Below are positions 18,742 to 27,733 of a DNA stretch of 64,000 nt, piece after piece. Both the position numbers and the translations under genes were made by a program. This stretch comes from Paraburkholderia sp. BL10I2N1. Lineage in GTDB: Bacteria; Pseudomonadota; Gammaproteobacteria; Burkholderiales; Burkholderiaceae. Location: positions 2,976,001 to 3,040,000 of the forward strand of contig NZ_SNWA01000002.1 in NCBI RefSeq assembly GCF_004361815.1. Reading direction: 5' to 3'. Position 1 is the first letter of the stretch; each line of letters opens with the position of its first letter. The notes under the pieces were generated by a model. The model was given only the letters and a program-made list of their open reading frames with translations. It searched no databases and was not told the origin of the DNA.

Positions 18742-20538
18742 ATGATGAGACCCGAACATCTAAAGCTCGCGAGCATCGTCACGATGGTATGCGGTGCCAT
18801 GTCGTCCCTGGGTGCGGGCGCGGCGAGCAGCGAATCGCCGACCATCGCGACGGGACGGATCATACCGATGCGCAATCCAGCGCTGGACGCCGCTTCGAAT
18901 ATGACGGATGGCGTGGCGCAGGATACTGCACTGGTGACGTCAGGCGATGCGCCTGATGTAGTCGTGCAGGCGGACGATGCAGGCGTCGCCCCGGTGCCGG
19001 AAGCAGCGCCGGTTGCGCAGGGCAGTGCTGTGCCGGACGTCGTGTACACGGCACGCACGGCGGTGCTGTCGACACTGGACGTGGCGCCGGTAACGAGCGC
19101 TCTGCCTGATGCAGTGCGTGTACCGGACGTGTCGGTTGCATCGGCACAGGATGACGCGCCGGTAATGGGTGCGGTGCCTTATGCGGTGCGTGCGCCGGAT
19201 GTGTCGGTCGCGTCGGCACAGGATGACGCGCCGGTAATGGGTGCGGTGCCTGATGCAGTGCGTGTGCCGGATGTGTCGGTCGCGTCGGCACAGAATGATG
19301 CTCCGGTGACGAGCGCTGTGTCTGATGCCGTGCATGTGCCGCACGTGCTGGTTGTTTCTACACAGGATGTTGCGCCCGCGATGGGTGCTGTGCCGAAGTT
19401 TGCGAGCATGCCGGACATGCCGGTTGCGTCGACACAGGATGTTGCGCCGGTGACGAGTGCCGTGCCTGACTCCGTTCTTGTGCCGAAAGTGCCAGCTGTA
19501 TCGGCACAAGACGTTGCACTGGCGACGAATGCCGTCCCGGACGCCGCGCGTATGCCGACTGTGTCGGTAAAGGTTGTCGTCCCGGTGATGAGCGCTGTCC
19601 CGGTTTCCGCTCAGGTGGCTGAGGCGCAGGCTACATCGGCACAGCATGCCGCACGCGCAGAAAGCACCGCATCGGATGCCGTGGGTGTGGCGGATATACC
19701 AGTGGTGTCTGCGGCGGGACTCGCACCCATCACGGGAAGTGTTGCACCGGGCGCCGCCGTGCCCGGACCGGACACGCAGGTGGTTGCGTCGGCAAAGAAC
19801 GTCGCGCGAGAGGCGCCTGGCGCCTCGCCTCACGTTGCACAAACGGTGAGCCCGATGGTCGCGCCCGCAAAGATTGCCATGCCAGCGATGGCAAACGCCA
19901 AACCGGACGTGGTGCGCCCAATGGGAGTCGCGGCTACCCCGTCAGCGAGTGACGGCCTGCTCGCACGTGCCGCGGCGCTGAACCTGAAGGTCTCCATGGA
20001 TGTGCCCGTTCAGTCGGCGCAACGCGCGCCGTCGGCAGCCACCGGTCAGAAGGTCGAAGCGACCACCGACGGCAAGCCTGCGCGCGCAGCGCAAAAGCAC
20101 GACGATGCCGACGCCTGGGCATCCGCCGACCTCGTAGCAGTCGACGAGTCCCGTCTGGACAACATGCGCGGCGGGTTCGACCTGCCGTCGGGTCTGGTCG
20201 TGTCATTCGGCATTTCACGCGTCGCTTTCGTCAACGGCAACCTCGTTTCGTCGACGAGCTTCAACATTCCGAACGTCGCCCAGATGACCCCGCAGCAGGC
20301 GCAGATGCTGGCCAGCGCCAATAGCGGAGCGCTCGTCCAGAACGGGCTAAACAACACCGTGCAGCCGGGCGCGTTGCCTGGGGTGACCGGAGCTGTTATT
20401 CAGAACACGTTGAGCAACCAGCAGATCCAGGCCCTCACGACAATCAACACGAGCGTTAATTCGCTCGCGGCGTTCAAGGCAATGAACATCGGTACGACGC
20501 TGAACAGCGCGCTGGCAGCCGCCGTGCGCCCCCGCTAG
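18742..20538 (+). CDS. Exported repeat protein with leader-like double-glycine motif and Asn/Gln-containing C-terminal domain
   Basis: This 598-residue protein has a signal-like N-terminus (about 1-28). Residues 117 to about 276 are seven imperfect 24-residue repeats built on VMGAVPDAVRVPDVSVASAQ, followed by more Ala/Val/Pro-rich sequence to about 440. The motif VDESRLDNMRGG ends at residue 478. The last 120 residues form a distinct domain beginning FDLPSGLVVSFGISRVAFVN and containing GAVIQNTLSNQQIQALTTIN. The extended Pro/Val region could be a periplasm-spanning or surface stalk. The shared RGG motif with the small protein upstream suggests processing by the C39 peptidase encoded between them. 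Alternative ATGs at 18742 and 18745 cannot be separated. It is encoded convergently with the FapF-like pore gene. Confidence 0.72.
   Translation: MMRPEHLKLASIVTMVCGAMSSLGAGAASSESPTIATGRIIPMRNPALDAASNMTDGVAQDTALVTSGDAPDVVVQADDAGVAPVPEAAPVAQGSAVPDVVYTARTAVLSTLDVAPVTSALPDAVRVPDVSVASAQDDAPVMGAVPYAVRAPDVSVASAQDDAPVMGAVPDAVRVPDVSVASAQNDAPVTSAVSDAVHVPHVLVVSTQDVAPAMGAVPKFASMPDMPVASTQDVAPVTSAVPDSVLVPKVPAVSAQDVALATNAVPDAARMPTVSVKVVVPVMSAVPVSAQVAEAQATSAQHAARAESTASDAVGVADIPVVSAAGLAPITGSVAPGAAVPGPDTQVVASAKNVAREAPGASPHVAQTVSPMVAPAKIAMPAMANAKPDVVRPMGVAATPSASDGLLARAAALNLKVSMDVPVQSAQRAPSAATGQKVEATTDGKPARAAQKHDDADAWASADLVAVDESRLDNMRGGFDLPSGLVVSFGISRVAFVNGNLVSSTSFNIPNVAQMTPQQAQMLASANSGALVQNGLNNTVQPGALPGVTGAVIQNTLSNQQIQALTTINTSVNSLAAFKAMNIGTTLNSALAAAVRPR
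19090..19569 (+). repeat. Tandem 72-base coding repeat (24 residues, six full copies plus a partial one)
   Basis: In-frame units begin at 19090, 19162, 19234, 19306, 19378, 19450 and 19522. The second and third copies are nearly identical; later ones diverge. Each encodes a unit of the type VxxAVPDAVxVPDVSVASAQ plus four residues. Confidence 0.85.
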
Positions 20539-20588
20539 ACAGATCGGGGTGGATGCCAGCCGCGCGGATCGCGAAACCTGGAGACCGC

Positions 20589-22091
20589 TCAGAAGGCAAT
20601 CGGCACGCGCATCGTAAGGGTAACGTCTGGCGTGTCACGTGTCAGACCTGCGCCGATCGAGAAGTTGAGTGTGGTTTTCGGCGTCAGCCGGTATGAATAG
20701 CCAATCAGTAACGTGCCAAGAATGGTTCGCACCGAGCCGGTTACGGTCTCACCGTTCTGGCTGGTCGGCTGGATGATGCTCATGTCATAGCCGATACTGA
20801 CCGACGCCTTCTCGTTCAGCGCAAGGCCCATCCCGATGTTGAATCCCCAGATGTCGCCCGGTTGAACCTTGCCGAGGTCCTGATGCACGCCGTCTATGAG
20901 CGTCAGACTCTCGTCTTTTCCGAAGCTGTGCAGATAGCTGAAGTTGCCGAAAAACACGACCGGGTCGGTCGGGAAGAGCCAGGTGAGACCCGGCTGGATC
21001 GCGAGGAACCCGGAGCCGGTCGGCTGGTGCAGCGGCAGGCCGGTTCCGGTCGTATTGGCGATACACCTCGTGACGCAATCGGTCGTCACGTCGAACGGAC
21101 TCTTGCCGGTAGCGGTCTTGAAGCGCAGCCAGCCGACATAGTAGAACTTGTCGGGGCCGCCCTGGTTGAACTGATAGCGCATCGTCATTTCGACATCGCC
21201 GATGCCGTTGCCGTTGCTGCTGATCACGCTGTTCGAAGCGGCACCGGTGAAGATCTCGCGGGCTACGGTATCGTTGGTCTGATACACGTACGGCACGCGG
21301 ACTTCAAACTCCAGCCGGTTCGTGATCCCGTAGCGAAGGGCAACGCCGCCTGTCAGCGTGGTCGTCTTGACCTGGCTCACATTGATAAGCCCGATCAGCA
21401 ACGCAGGGATGATTGTGTACCCGACGAGCGAGAGCTGATTTTCCGACGAATACGCAAACTGGAAGTACGGTTCGACCACGAGCGTATGGCGTGGCGTAAG
21501 CACGCCAGGCTGGTCGAAGATCGGAGCGACCGCAGGCGGGCGCGTGTCCGCCACGGGCGCCTGGCCGACCGGTTGATTCTCTGCACCCGCAGCGGGTTGT
21601 TGAGCGTTGCTGCCGGCGTTCTGCGCATTCTGGGCCTGGTCTGCCGTGACGGCTTGCGCCGCTGCAGTCGCTCCGCCTGTTGCCGCCGCGCCGACCGGCA
21701 GTCCGTTGGCATCTTCTCCGCCCGTGGCTCGCTGCGTTTCGAGCCTGCCGGTATCCAGCGCACGGCTGATCCGCGCGATGCCCGCCTCTTCGTCGGCGAG
21801 CTTGCGCTTGAGGGCGTCGATTTCCTTCATGCGCTGGTTGAGTTCTGCGCGCAATGCGTTGACGTCAGCCTGGCTGGGCGGGTTGGCCTGGGGGGGCTGA
21901 TTCGTCTGGGTGGCCTGGGTGGCCTGATCGGCCGGATTTGCCTGATCGGGCTGATTCGGCTGGTTGGGCAGACTGGCTTGCCTTGCCTGCTCGGCTTGCG
22001 TCTCGAGTGACTGTGCGTGGCCTTCGGCGCTGAACAGCAGTAACGCCGCGTAGCTGATGACACCGATGCGTCGGTATGGCACGCTCTTCAT
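20589..22091 (-). CDS. FapF-like outer-membrane beta-barrel transporter with N-terminal coiled coil
   Basis: This 500-residue protein has a signal peptide ending EGHA near residue 26. A Gln/Asn/Pro-rich stretch (41-73) is followed by a predicted coiled coil (about 75-108) and a low-complexity linker (123-190). From about residue 200 amphipathic beta strands run to the end, for example TLVVEPYFQFAYS and YGITNRLEFEVRVPYVYQ, ending in a C-terminal Phe as in outer-membrane proteins. FapF of Pseudomonas has the same order: coiled coil, plug-like linker, C-terminal barrel, and it exports amyloid subunits. It is convergent with the Gly-rich and C39 genes rather than in their operon. A GGAGA ribosome site lies 7 bases before the ATG. 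Related barrels of the same superfamily can have other roles. Confidence 0.72.
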   Translation of the reverse strand: MKSVPYRRIGVISYAALLLFSAEGHAQSLETQAEQARQASLPNQPNQPDQANPADQATQATQTNQPPQANPPSQADVNALRAELNQRMKEIDALKRKLADEEAGIARISRALDTGRLETQRATGGEDANGLPVGAAATGGATAAAQAVTADQAQNAQNAGSNAQQPAAGAENQPVGQAPVADTRPPAVAPIFDQPGVLTPRHTLVVEPYFQFAYSSENQLSLVGYTIIPALLIGLINVSQVKTTTLTGGVALRYGITNRLEFEVRVPYVYQTNDTVAREIFTGAASNSVISSNGNGIGDVEMTMRYQFNQGGPDKFYYVGWLRFKTATGKSPFDVTTDCVTRCIANTTGTGLPLHQPTGSGFLAIQPGLTWLFPTDPVVFFGNFSYLHSFGKDESLTLIDGVHQDLGKVQPGDIWGFNIGMGLALNEKASVSIGYDMSIIQPTSQNGETVTGSVRTILGTLLIGYSYRLTPKTTLNFSIGAGLTRDTPDVTLTMRVPIAF

Positions 22092-22709
22092 GGTTCTGTC
22101 TCCATGATAAGGCTTGCAGGTCCACCCCGGTTTTGGTTCGGCAGCGAGCCAGGGCTAGCGACTATGACGTCCAGTTGTCGGGCTCTGAGCTTGGACGAAA
22201 ATTCATCACGGGTGCCTTGTTCCGGCAGCACGGTGAGTACTTGGCCATGCACATGGAGATGAGCGGAAGAATTGACCGCACTCCATGGAAAGTCTGTTCT
22301 TATGGTCCGCCAATCCACATCAACGCGGACCATAAAAGACTAGCGCATGCATGGCCTTAACGCTAATCAGTTGAACCCTGAGATGCGTTATTTCCGCAAC
22401 AGCCAGACACCCATTTTTCAAAGTGATTGGGACTCCATCTGGTTTGACTTGAGAAAAACTCTGTGCGCCAGACCACATATGCGTGCTGTCACGTGCGCGT
22501 CATGTCGGCTGGCTGTCGGGCGAGTCCGGCGATTGCCATTTCGCACATGGATTTATCGATGAATACTCCGTTTGCTCATTCACGCGCCGCGTCCGCACAC
22601 GAGAAAACGGCACTGCACCAATGTGCGGATGCACGGTGCTTTTGCACCCGAAGGGCGCATAATTCGTTTCTGACGATGCCATCGATAGTCACCCGCCGTG
22701 GAGGACATC
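22092..22709. other. Intergenic region between fapF-like gene and NAD-GDH gene
   Basis: I see no convincing gene in these 618 bases. They must contain the promoters of two divergent genes. The only clear structure is a perfect inverted repeat at 22300-22335, listed separately. Base composition is lower in GC than in the flanking genes. Confidence 0.6.
22300..22335. repeat. Perfect 11-base inverted repeat
   Basis: TTATGGTCCGC and GCGGACCATAA are separated by 14 bases. It lies about 210 bases upstream of the fapF-like gene and 375 bases upstream of the NAD-GDH gene. There is no U-tract, so it could be an operator or a structured leader. Confidence 0.6.
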
Positions 22710-25700
22710 ATGCAAGCAAGGAACGAAGAATCAGTAGCCCATCTGCTTAACGATCTCGTCGAGTTTGCGCGAGGGCGATTGCCTGAACCGGCGTTTGCGA
22801 TCGTCGAGCCGTTTCTGTTGCATTACTATGACTTTGTCGATGCAAGCGACCTGCAAAGCCGCAGCATCGCCGACCTGTACGGCGCCGGCATGGCGCACTG
22901 GCAGACCGCCCAGCGCTTTGTTCCAGGCAGCGAGCGGCTGCGGGTCTACAACCCGATTCTCGAACAGCACGGCTGGCATTCGGATCACACAGTCATCGAA
23001 ATCGTGAATGACGACATGCCGTTTCTAGTCGATTCGGTCTCGATGGCCGTCAACCGGCTCGGGCTCGCGTTGCATTCCGTCGTGCACCCGGTGTTCCGGA
23101 TCTGGCGCGGCAACGATGGCAGCATCGTGCGCGTCGGTCTGGGTGCCACGGACGCCGCCGATCCACACTCGCAACTGGCCTCCTTCATCCATTTCGAAGT
23201 CGACCGGTGCGGCGACGCTGCCAATCTCGAAGCCTTGCGCGGCGACATCGCGAAGATGCTCGGCGATGTGCGGGCGGCCGTCGAAGACTGGCCGAAGATC
23301 GTCGAGATCGCGCGCGACACCGTCAAGGAAATGAAGGCCCGTGAAAGCGGTGCCGATGGCGCCGAGGCGCGCGCTTTCGTCGAATGGATGGTGGCCGATC
23401 ATTTCACGTTCCTTGGTCAGCGCGACTACGATCTGGTGCCGGTCGACGGCGGCTTCGGGCTGCGTGGCGTGCCCGGCACCGGCCTTGGCATCCTGCGCGA
23501 AACGCTGCGTGCGGCAAGCGCGGCGGAGATCGCCCCGTTGCCCGCCGCGGCCGCCGACATTATCGGCGCAGCATCGCCCATCTTCATCACCAAGGCGAAT
23601 TCGCGCGCGACCGTGCACCGGCCGGGCTATCTCGACTACGTGGGCGTGAAGCGGGTGGGGCCGGACGGCAAGGTGAACGGCGAACGACGCTTTATCGGAC
23701 TGTACACGTCGACCGCCTATTTCGGATCAACCGCGGATATTCCGATCATGCGCCGCAAGTGCGCGAATATTGTCAAACGCGCGGGATTTCTGCCAAAGGG
23801 GCATCTCGCGAAATCGCTCGTGACGGTACTCGAGACGTGGCCGCGCGACGAACTCTTCCAGACCGACGAAGAAGAGCTGTACGACGCCGCGCTCGGCGTC
23901 CTGCGTCTTCAGGAACATCAGCGCACGCGCCTTTTCGTGCGGCGCGACCGCTTCGGCCGGTTCGTGTCTTGCCTCACCTTCGTGCCACGCGAGAAGTACA
24001 ACACCGATCTGCGCCGCCGCATCGCGAAGCTGCTGATGAGCGCGTTCAATGGGACGAGTGTCGAGTTCACGCCGCTGTTGTCGGAGTCGGCGCTCGCGCG
24101 GATTCATTTTGTGGTCCGCGCCGAGCCTGGCGCGATGCCGGACGTCGACACGCGCGAGCTCGAAGCGCGGCTCGTGCAGGTTACGCGCCGCTGGCAGGAC
24201 GATCTGGCCGACGCGCTGCTTGAAACGTTTGGCGAGGAGCAGGGCAACGCTTTGCTGCAACGCTATGCCGATTCCTTTCCGGCGGGCTATCGCGACGACT
24301 ATCCCGCACGCACGGCGGTGCGCGATATCGACCTGATCGAACGCCTGCAGGGCACCGAACGGCTCGCGATGAATCTGTATCGCCCGATCGAGGCGGGGCC
24401 GCGCGCATTCCGTTTCAAGGTCTATCGCGCGGGCGAGCCGATTGCCTTGTCGCGCAGCCTGCCGATGCTCGAACATCTGGGTGTGCGGGTCGACGAAGAG
24501 CGGCCGTATCTGATCGAAGCGCCGGGTGTGACGCCCGCATGGATTCACGATTTTGGGCTGGAGCTGGCCGACGATGTCGAATTCGATATCGAGCACGTGA
24601 AGGATCTGTTCGAAGACGCGTTCGAGCAGGTCTGGACGGGTGAAATCGAAAACGACGACTTCAACCGTCTCGTGCTGCGCGCGCAACTCGACGCACGCCA
24701 GGTGACGATCCTGCGCGCGTATGCAAAATATCTGCGTCAGGTAGGGTCGACCTTCAGCGACGCTTACATCGAGCGGGCGTTGACGGGCAATCCGGAGATC
24801 GCAAAGCGGCTGGTCGAACTGTTCGTGACACGCTTCGATCCGGTGCTGGGCGAGACGCGTGAGGCGCGGGTAGAGGAGTTGCTGAAAGCGATCGGCAGCG
24901 CGCTCGACCAGGTCCCGAATCTCGATGAAGACCGGATTCTTCGCCAGTTTCTGGGCGTGATCAATGCGACCCAGCGGACCAACTATTACCGGCACGATGT
25001 GCATGGTCACCCGAAACCGTATCTGTCGTTCAAGTTCGATCCGGCGGAGGTGCCGGGGCTGCCCGAACCGAAGCCGATGTTCGAGATCTGGGTGTATTCG
25101 CCGCGCGTCGAAGGGGTGCATCTGCGCGGCGGACGTGTTGCACGCGGCGGCTTGCGCTGGTCGGATCGTCGCGAGGATTTCCGCACTGAGGTGCTCGGCC
25201 TGATGAAGGCGCAGATGGTGAAGAACGTCGTCATCGTGCCGGTCGGCTCGAAAGGCGGCTTTGTCGTGAAAAATCCGCCGCCACCTTCCGATCGCGACCT
25301 GTGGCTGCGGGAAGGCGTCGCGTGCTATCAGACCTTTCTGCGCGGCCTGCTCGATGTGACCGACAACCGCGTGGGCGGCGCGATCGTGCCGCCGCCGGAA
25401 GTCGTGCGCCACGATCCGGACGATCCGTATCTGGTCGTCGCCGCCGATAAGGGCACGGCCACATTTTCCGACTACGCCAACGCGATTTCGCAAGAGTATG
25501 GTTTCTGGCTCGACGATGCGTTCGCCTCCGGTGGCTCGGTGGGCTACGACCACAAGAAAATGGCCATTACCGCGCGTGGCGCATGGGAGTCGGTGAAGCG
25601 GCATTTCCGTGAGATGGGCGTCGATACACAGACGATGAATTTCACGGTGGTCGGTGTCGGCGACATGTCGGGCGACGTGTTCGGTAACGGCATGCTGCTG

Positions 25701-27551
25701 TCGCCGCATATCTGCCTAGTCGCCGCGTTCGATCATCGGCATATCTTTCTCGATCCCACACCCAATCCGGCGACGAGCATTGTCGAACGCGGCCGGATTT
25801 TTGCGCTGGAGCGTTCGAGCTGGGCCGACTACGATACGTCGTTGATCTCGGCGGGCGGCGGTGTGTTTCCGCGTACGGCGAAGACGATCCCACTTTCGCC
25901 AGCCGTGCAGACGGCACTCGGTATCAATGCAGCCGCGCTCGCGCCGAACGAACTCATACGCGCGATCCTGATGGCGCCGGTCGATCTGCTCTACAACGGC
26001 GGCATTGGCACTTACGTGAAGGCGAATCACGAGACGCACGCGCAGGTGGGCGACAAGGCTAACGACGCGGTGCGCGTGAACGGCGCGGATCTGCGCTGCA
26101 AGGTGGTCGCCGAGGGCGGTAACCTCGGGCTCACGCAATACGGGCGCATCGAGTTCGCGCAGCGCGGGGGCCGTATCAATACCGATGCGATCGACAATTC
26201 CGCGGGCGTCGACTGTTCGGATCACGAGGTCAACATCAAGATACTGCTTGGTCTCGTCGTGGCGGACGGCGAAATGACCGAAAAGCAGCGCAACGCGCTG
26301 CTCGCGGAGATGACCGACGAAGTCGGCCTGCTCGTGCTGCAGGACAACTACTACCAGACGCAGGCACTTTCGATCGCAGGGCGCTACGGGGTCGAGATGC
26401 TCGATCCGGAAGCACGGTTGATGCGTTGGCTCGAACGCGCCGGGCGCCTGAATCGCGTGATCGAGTTTTTGCCGACCGATGAAGAAGTAGCCGAACGCCA
26501 GGCCGCCAGACAGGGTCTCACGACGCCGGAGCGTGCGGTGTTGCTGGCCTACAGCAAGATGTGGCTGTACGACGCGCTGCTCGAATCCGATATGCCGGAA
26601 GATCCGCTCGTCGCCGGCATGCTGGTCGAGTATTTTCCGAAGCCCCTGCAGAACCGGTTCAGCGCGCCGATGAAGCACCATCCGTTGAAACGCGAAATCC
26701 TGGCGACCTATCTGACCAATGCGCTCGTCAATCGTGTCGGTTGCGCGTTCGTGCATCGGCTGATGGAGGAGACCGATGCGCAGCCTGGCGAGATCGTGCG
26801 CGCGTGCGTCATGGCGCGTGATGTGTTCGAGCTCGACGACGTATGGCGCAAGATCGATGCGCTCGACAATCGCGTCGCCGACGATGTGCAGGCGCGCATG
26901 TTTGTCGATGTGACCCGTCTGCTGGAGCGCGCAGCGTTGTGGTTCATCCGGCAGTTCGAGTCCGGTGCGGTGCACGACGGTGGTGTGGTGGAGTTGCTCG
27001 AGCGGTGCCGCGATGCGGTCGAGCGCCTGACGCCGCAGTTGCCACAACTCCTGCCTGAGGCCGATATGGAGGCGCTGTCGGCACGGCAGCGCGAGCTGGT
27101 GGAAGCCGGTGTCGATAGCGAACTGGCGATGCGGGTCGCAGGCGGCGATATCTCGGCTGCGCTGCTTGACATCGCCGAAGTATCGGCCGCATCCAATACG
27201 AGCCTGGAACTCGTTGCCGGTGTGTACTTCGCACTGGGTACGCGGCTCAACTATGGCTGGATCGCCGAGCGCGCCATGGCGTTGCCGACGCCCACGCACT
27301 GGGACATGCTGGCGCGCGCGGCTTCGCTTGCGGAACTGGCGCGGCTCAAGCGGGCGCTTACGACCAGTGCGCTCGCGCACGCATCCGCGCACGACTTGCC
27401 GCAGACCCTCGTCGAGATATGGGAGGCGAAGCGCAAGGCGTCGCTGGAGCGATTCGCGCGCCTCTTCGCCGACCTGCGCGCGACTGGCGGCGCGAGCCTG
27501 TCGATGCTGCTTGTGATCGTGCGGGAAATGGCGGTGCTGGAGCGGGCGTAA
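22710..27551 (+). CDS. gdhB: NAD-dependent glutamate dehydrogenase, large (180 kDa) type
   Basis: At 1613 residues this matches the 180-kDa GDH class first described in Streptomyces and Pseudomonas. It deaminates glutamate to 2-oxoglutarate and ammonia with NAD+. The long N-terminal regulatory part (about 1-720) contains VNDDMPFLVDSVSMAVNRLG. The catalytic domain includes RGGLRWSDRREDFRTEVLGL near 815 and MVKNVVIVPVGSKGGFVVK near 835, which carry substrate-binding residues. The start at 22710 has GGAGG 5 bases upstream; a GTG four codons earlier overlaps that site. It stands alone, with a hairpin 28 bases after the stop. Its product feeds the same 2-oxoglutarate pool used by GabT. Confidence 0.93.
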   Translation: MQARNEESVAHLLNDLVEFARGRLPEPAFAIVEPFLLHYYDFVDASDLQSRSIADLYGAGMAHWQTAQRFVPGSERLRVYNPILEQHGWHSDHTVIEIVNDDMPFLVDSVSMAVNRLGLALHSVVHPVFRIWRGNDGSIVRVGLGATDAADPHSQLASFIHFEVDRCGDAANLEALRGDIAKMLGDVRAAVEDWPKIVEIARDTVKEMKARESGADGAEARAFVEWMVADHFTFLGQRDYDLVPVDGGFGLRGVPGTGLGILRETLRAASAAEIAPLPAAAADIIGAASPIFITKANSRATVHRPGYLDYVGVKRVGPDGKVNGERRFIGLYTSTAYFGSTADIPIMRRKCANIVKRAGFLPKGHLAKSLVTVLETWPRDELFQTDEEELYDAALGVLRLQEHQRTRLFVRRDRFGRFVSCLTFVPREKYNTDLRRRIAKLLMSAFNGTSVEFTPLLSESALARIHFVVRAEPGAMPDVDTRELEARLVQVTRRWQDDLADALLETFGEEQGNALLQRYADSFPAGYRDDYPARTAVRDIDLIERLQGTERLAMNLYRPIEAGPRAFRFKVYRAGEPIALSRSLPMLEHLGVRVDEERPYLIEAPGVTPAWIHDFGLELADDVEFDIEHVKDLFEDAFEQVWTGEIENDDFNRLVLRAQLDARQVTILRAYAKYLRQVGSTFSDAYIERALTGNPEIAKRLVELFVTRFDPVLGETREARVEELLKAIGSALDQVPNLDEDRILRQFLGVINATQRTNYYRHDVHGHPKPYLSFKFDPAEVPGLPEPKPMFEIWVYSPRVEGVHLRGGRVARGGLRWSDRREDFRTEVLGLMKAQMVKNVVIVPVGSKGGFVVKNPPPPSDRDLWLREGVACYQTFLRGLLDVTDNRVGGAIVPPPEVVRHDPDDPYLVVAADKGTATFSDYANAISQEYGFWLDDAFASGGSVGYDHKKMAITARGAWESVKRHFREMGVDTQTMNFTVVGVGDMSGDVFGNGMLLSPHICLVAAFDHRHIFLDPTPNPATSIVERGRIFALERSSWADYDTSLISAGGGVFPRTAKTIPLSPAVQTALGINAAALAPNELIRAILMAPVDLLYNGGIGTYVKANHETHAQVGDKANDAVRVNGADLRCKVVAEGGNLGLTQYGRIEFAQRGGRINTDAIDNSAGVDCSDHEVNIKILLGLVVADGEMTEKQRNALLAEMTDEVGLLVLQDNYYQTQALSIAGRYGVEMLDPEARLMRWLERAGRLNRVIEFLPTDEEVAERQAARQGLTTPERAVLLAYSKMWLYDALLESDMPEDPLVAGMLVEYFPKPLQNRFSAPMKHHPLKREILATYLTNALVNRVGCAFVHRLMEETDAQPGEIVRACVMARDVFELDDVWRKIDALDNRVADDVQARMFVDVTRLLERAALWFIRQFESGAVHDGGVVELLERCRDAVERLTPQLPQLLPEADMEALSARQRELVEAGVDSELAMRVAGGDISAALLDIAEVSAASNTSLELVAGVYFALGTRLNYGWIAERAMALPTPTHWDMLARAASLAELARLKRALTTSALAHASAHDLPQTLVEIWEAKRKASLERFARLFADLRATGGASLSMLLVIVREMAVLERA

Positions 27552-27578
27552 CGGGAGCGGGCGAAGTTTCACGCAGGT

Positions 27579-27608
27579 TCGCGCCGATGTATAACAGCAT
27601 CGGCGCGA
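27579..27608 (+). terminator. Hairpin after NAD-GDH gene
   Basis: A perfect 11-base stem, TCGCGCCGATG with CATCGGCGCGA, has an 8-base loop and starts 27 bases after the gdh stop. It lacks a clear U-tract. Confidence 0.5.
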
Positions 27609-27733
27609 CGCGGTGTTGCGCGCTGACTGTACGCATCGCGCGCGGATTGCCCATAATACGGGCTGACGCCATTTCGCACTGAATTTTGGCCCACCGGGTT
27701 TTGCCCCACCGTTTTTTTGCCCTTTAACCAGCC

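Noticed and set aside
19090..19569. CRISPR-like array
   Set aside because: The 72-base units are contiguous, coding and in frame, without spacers.
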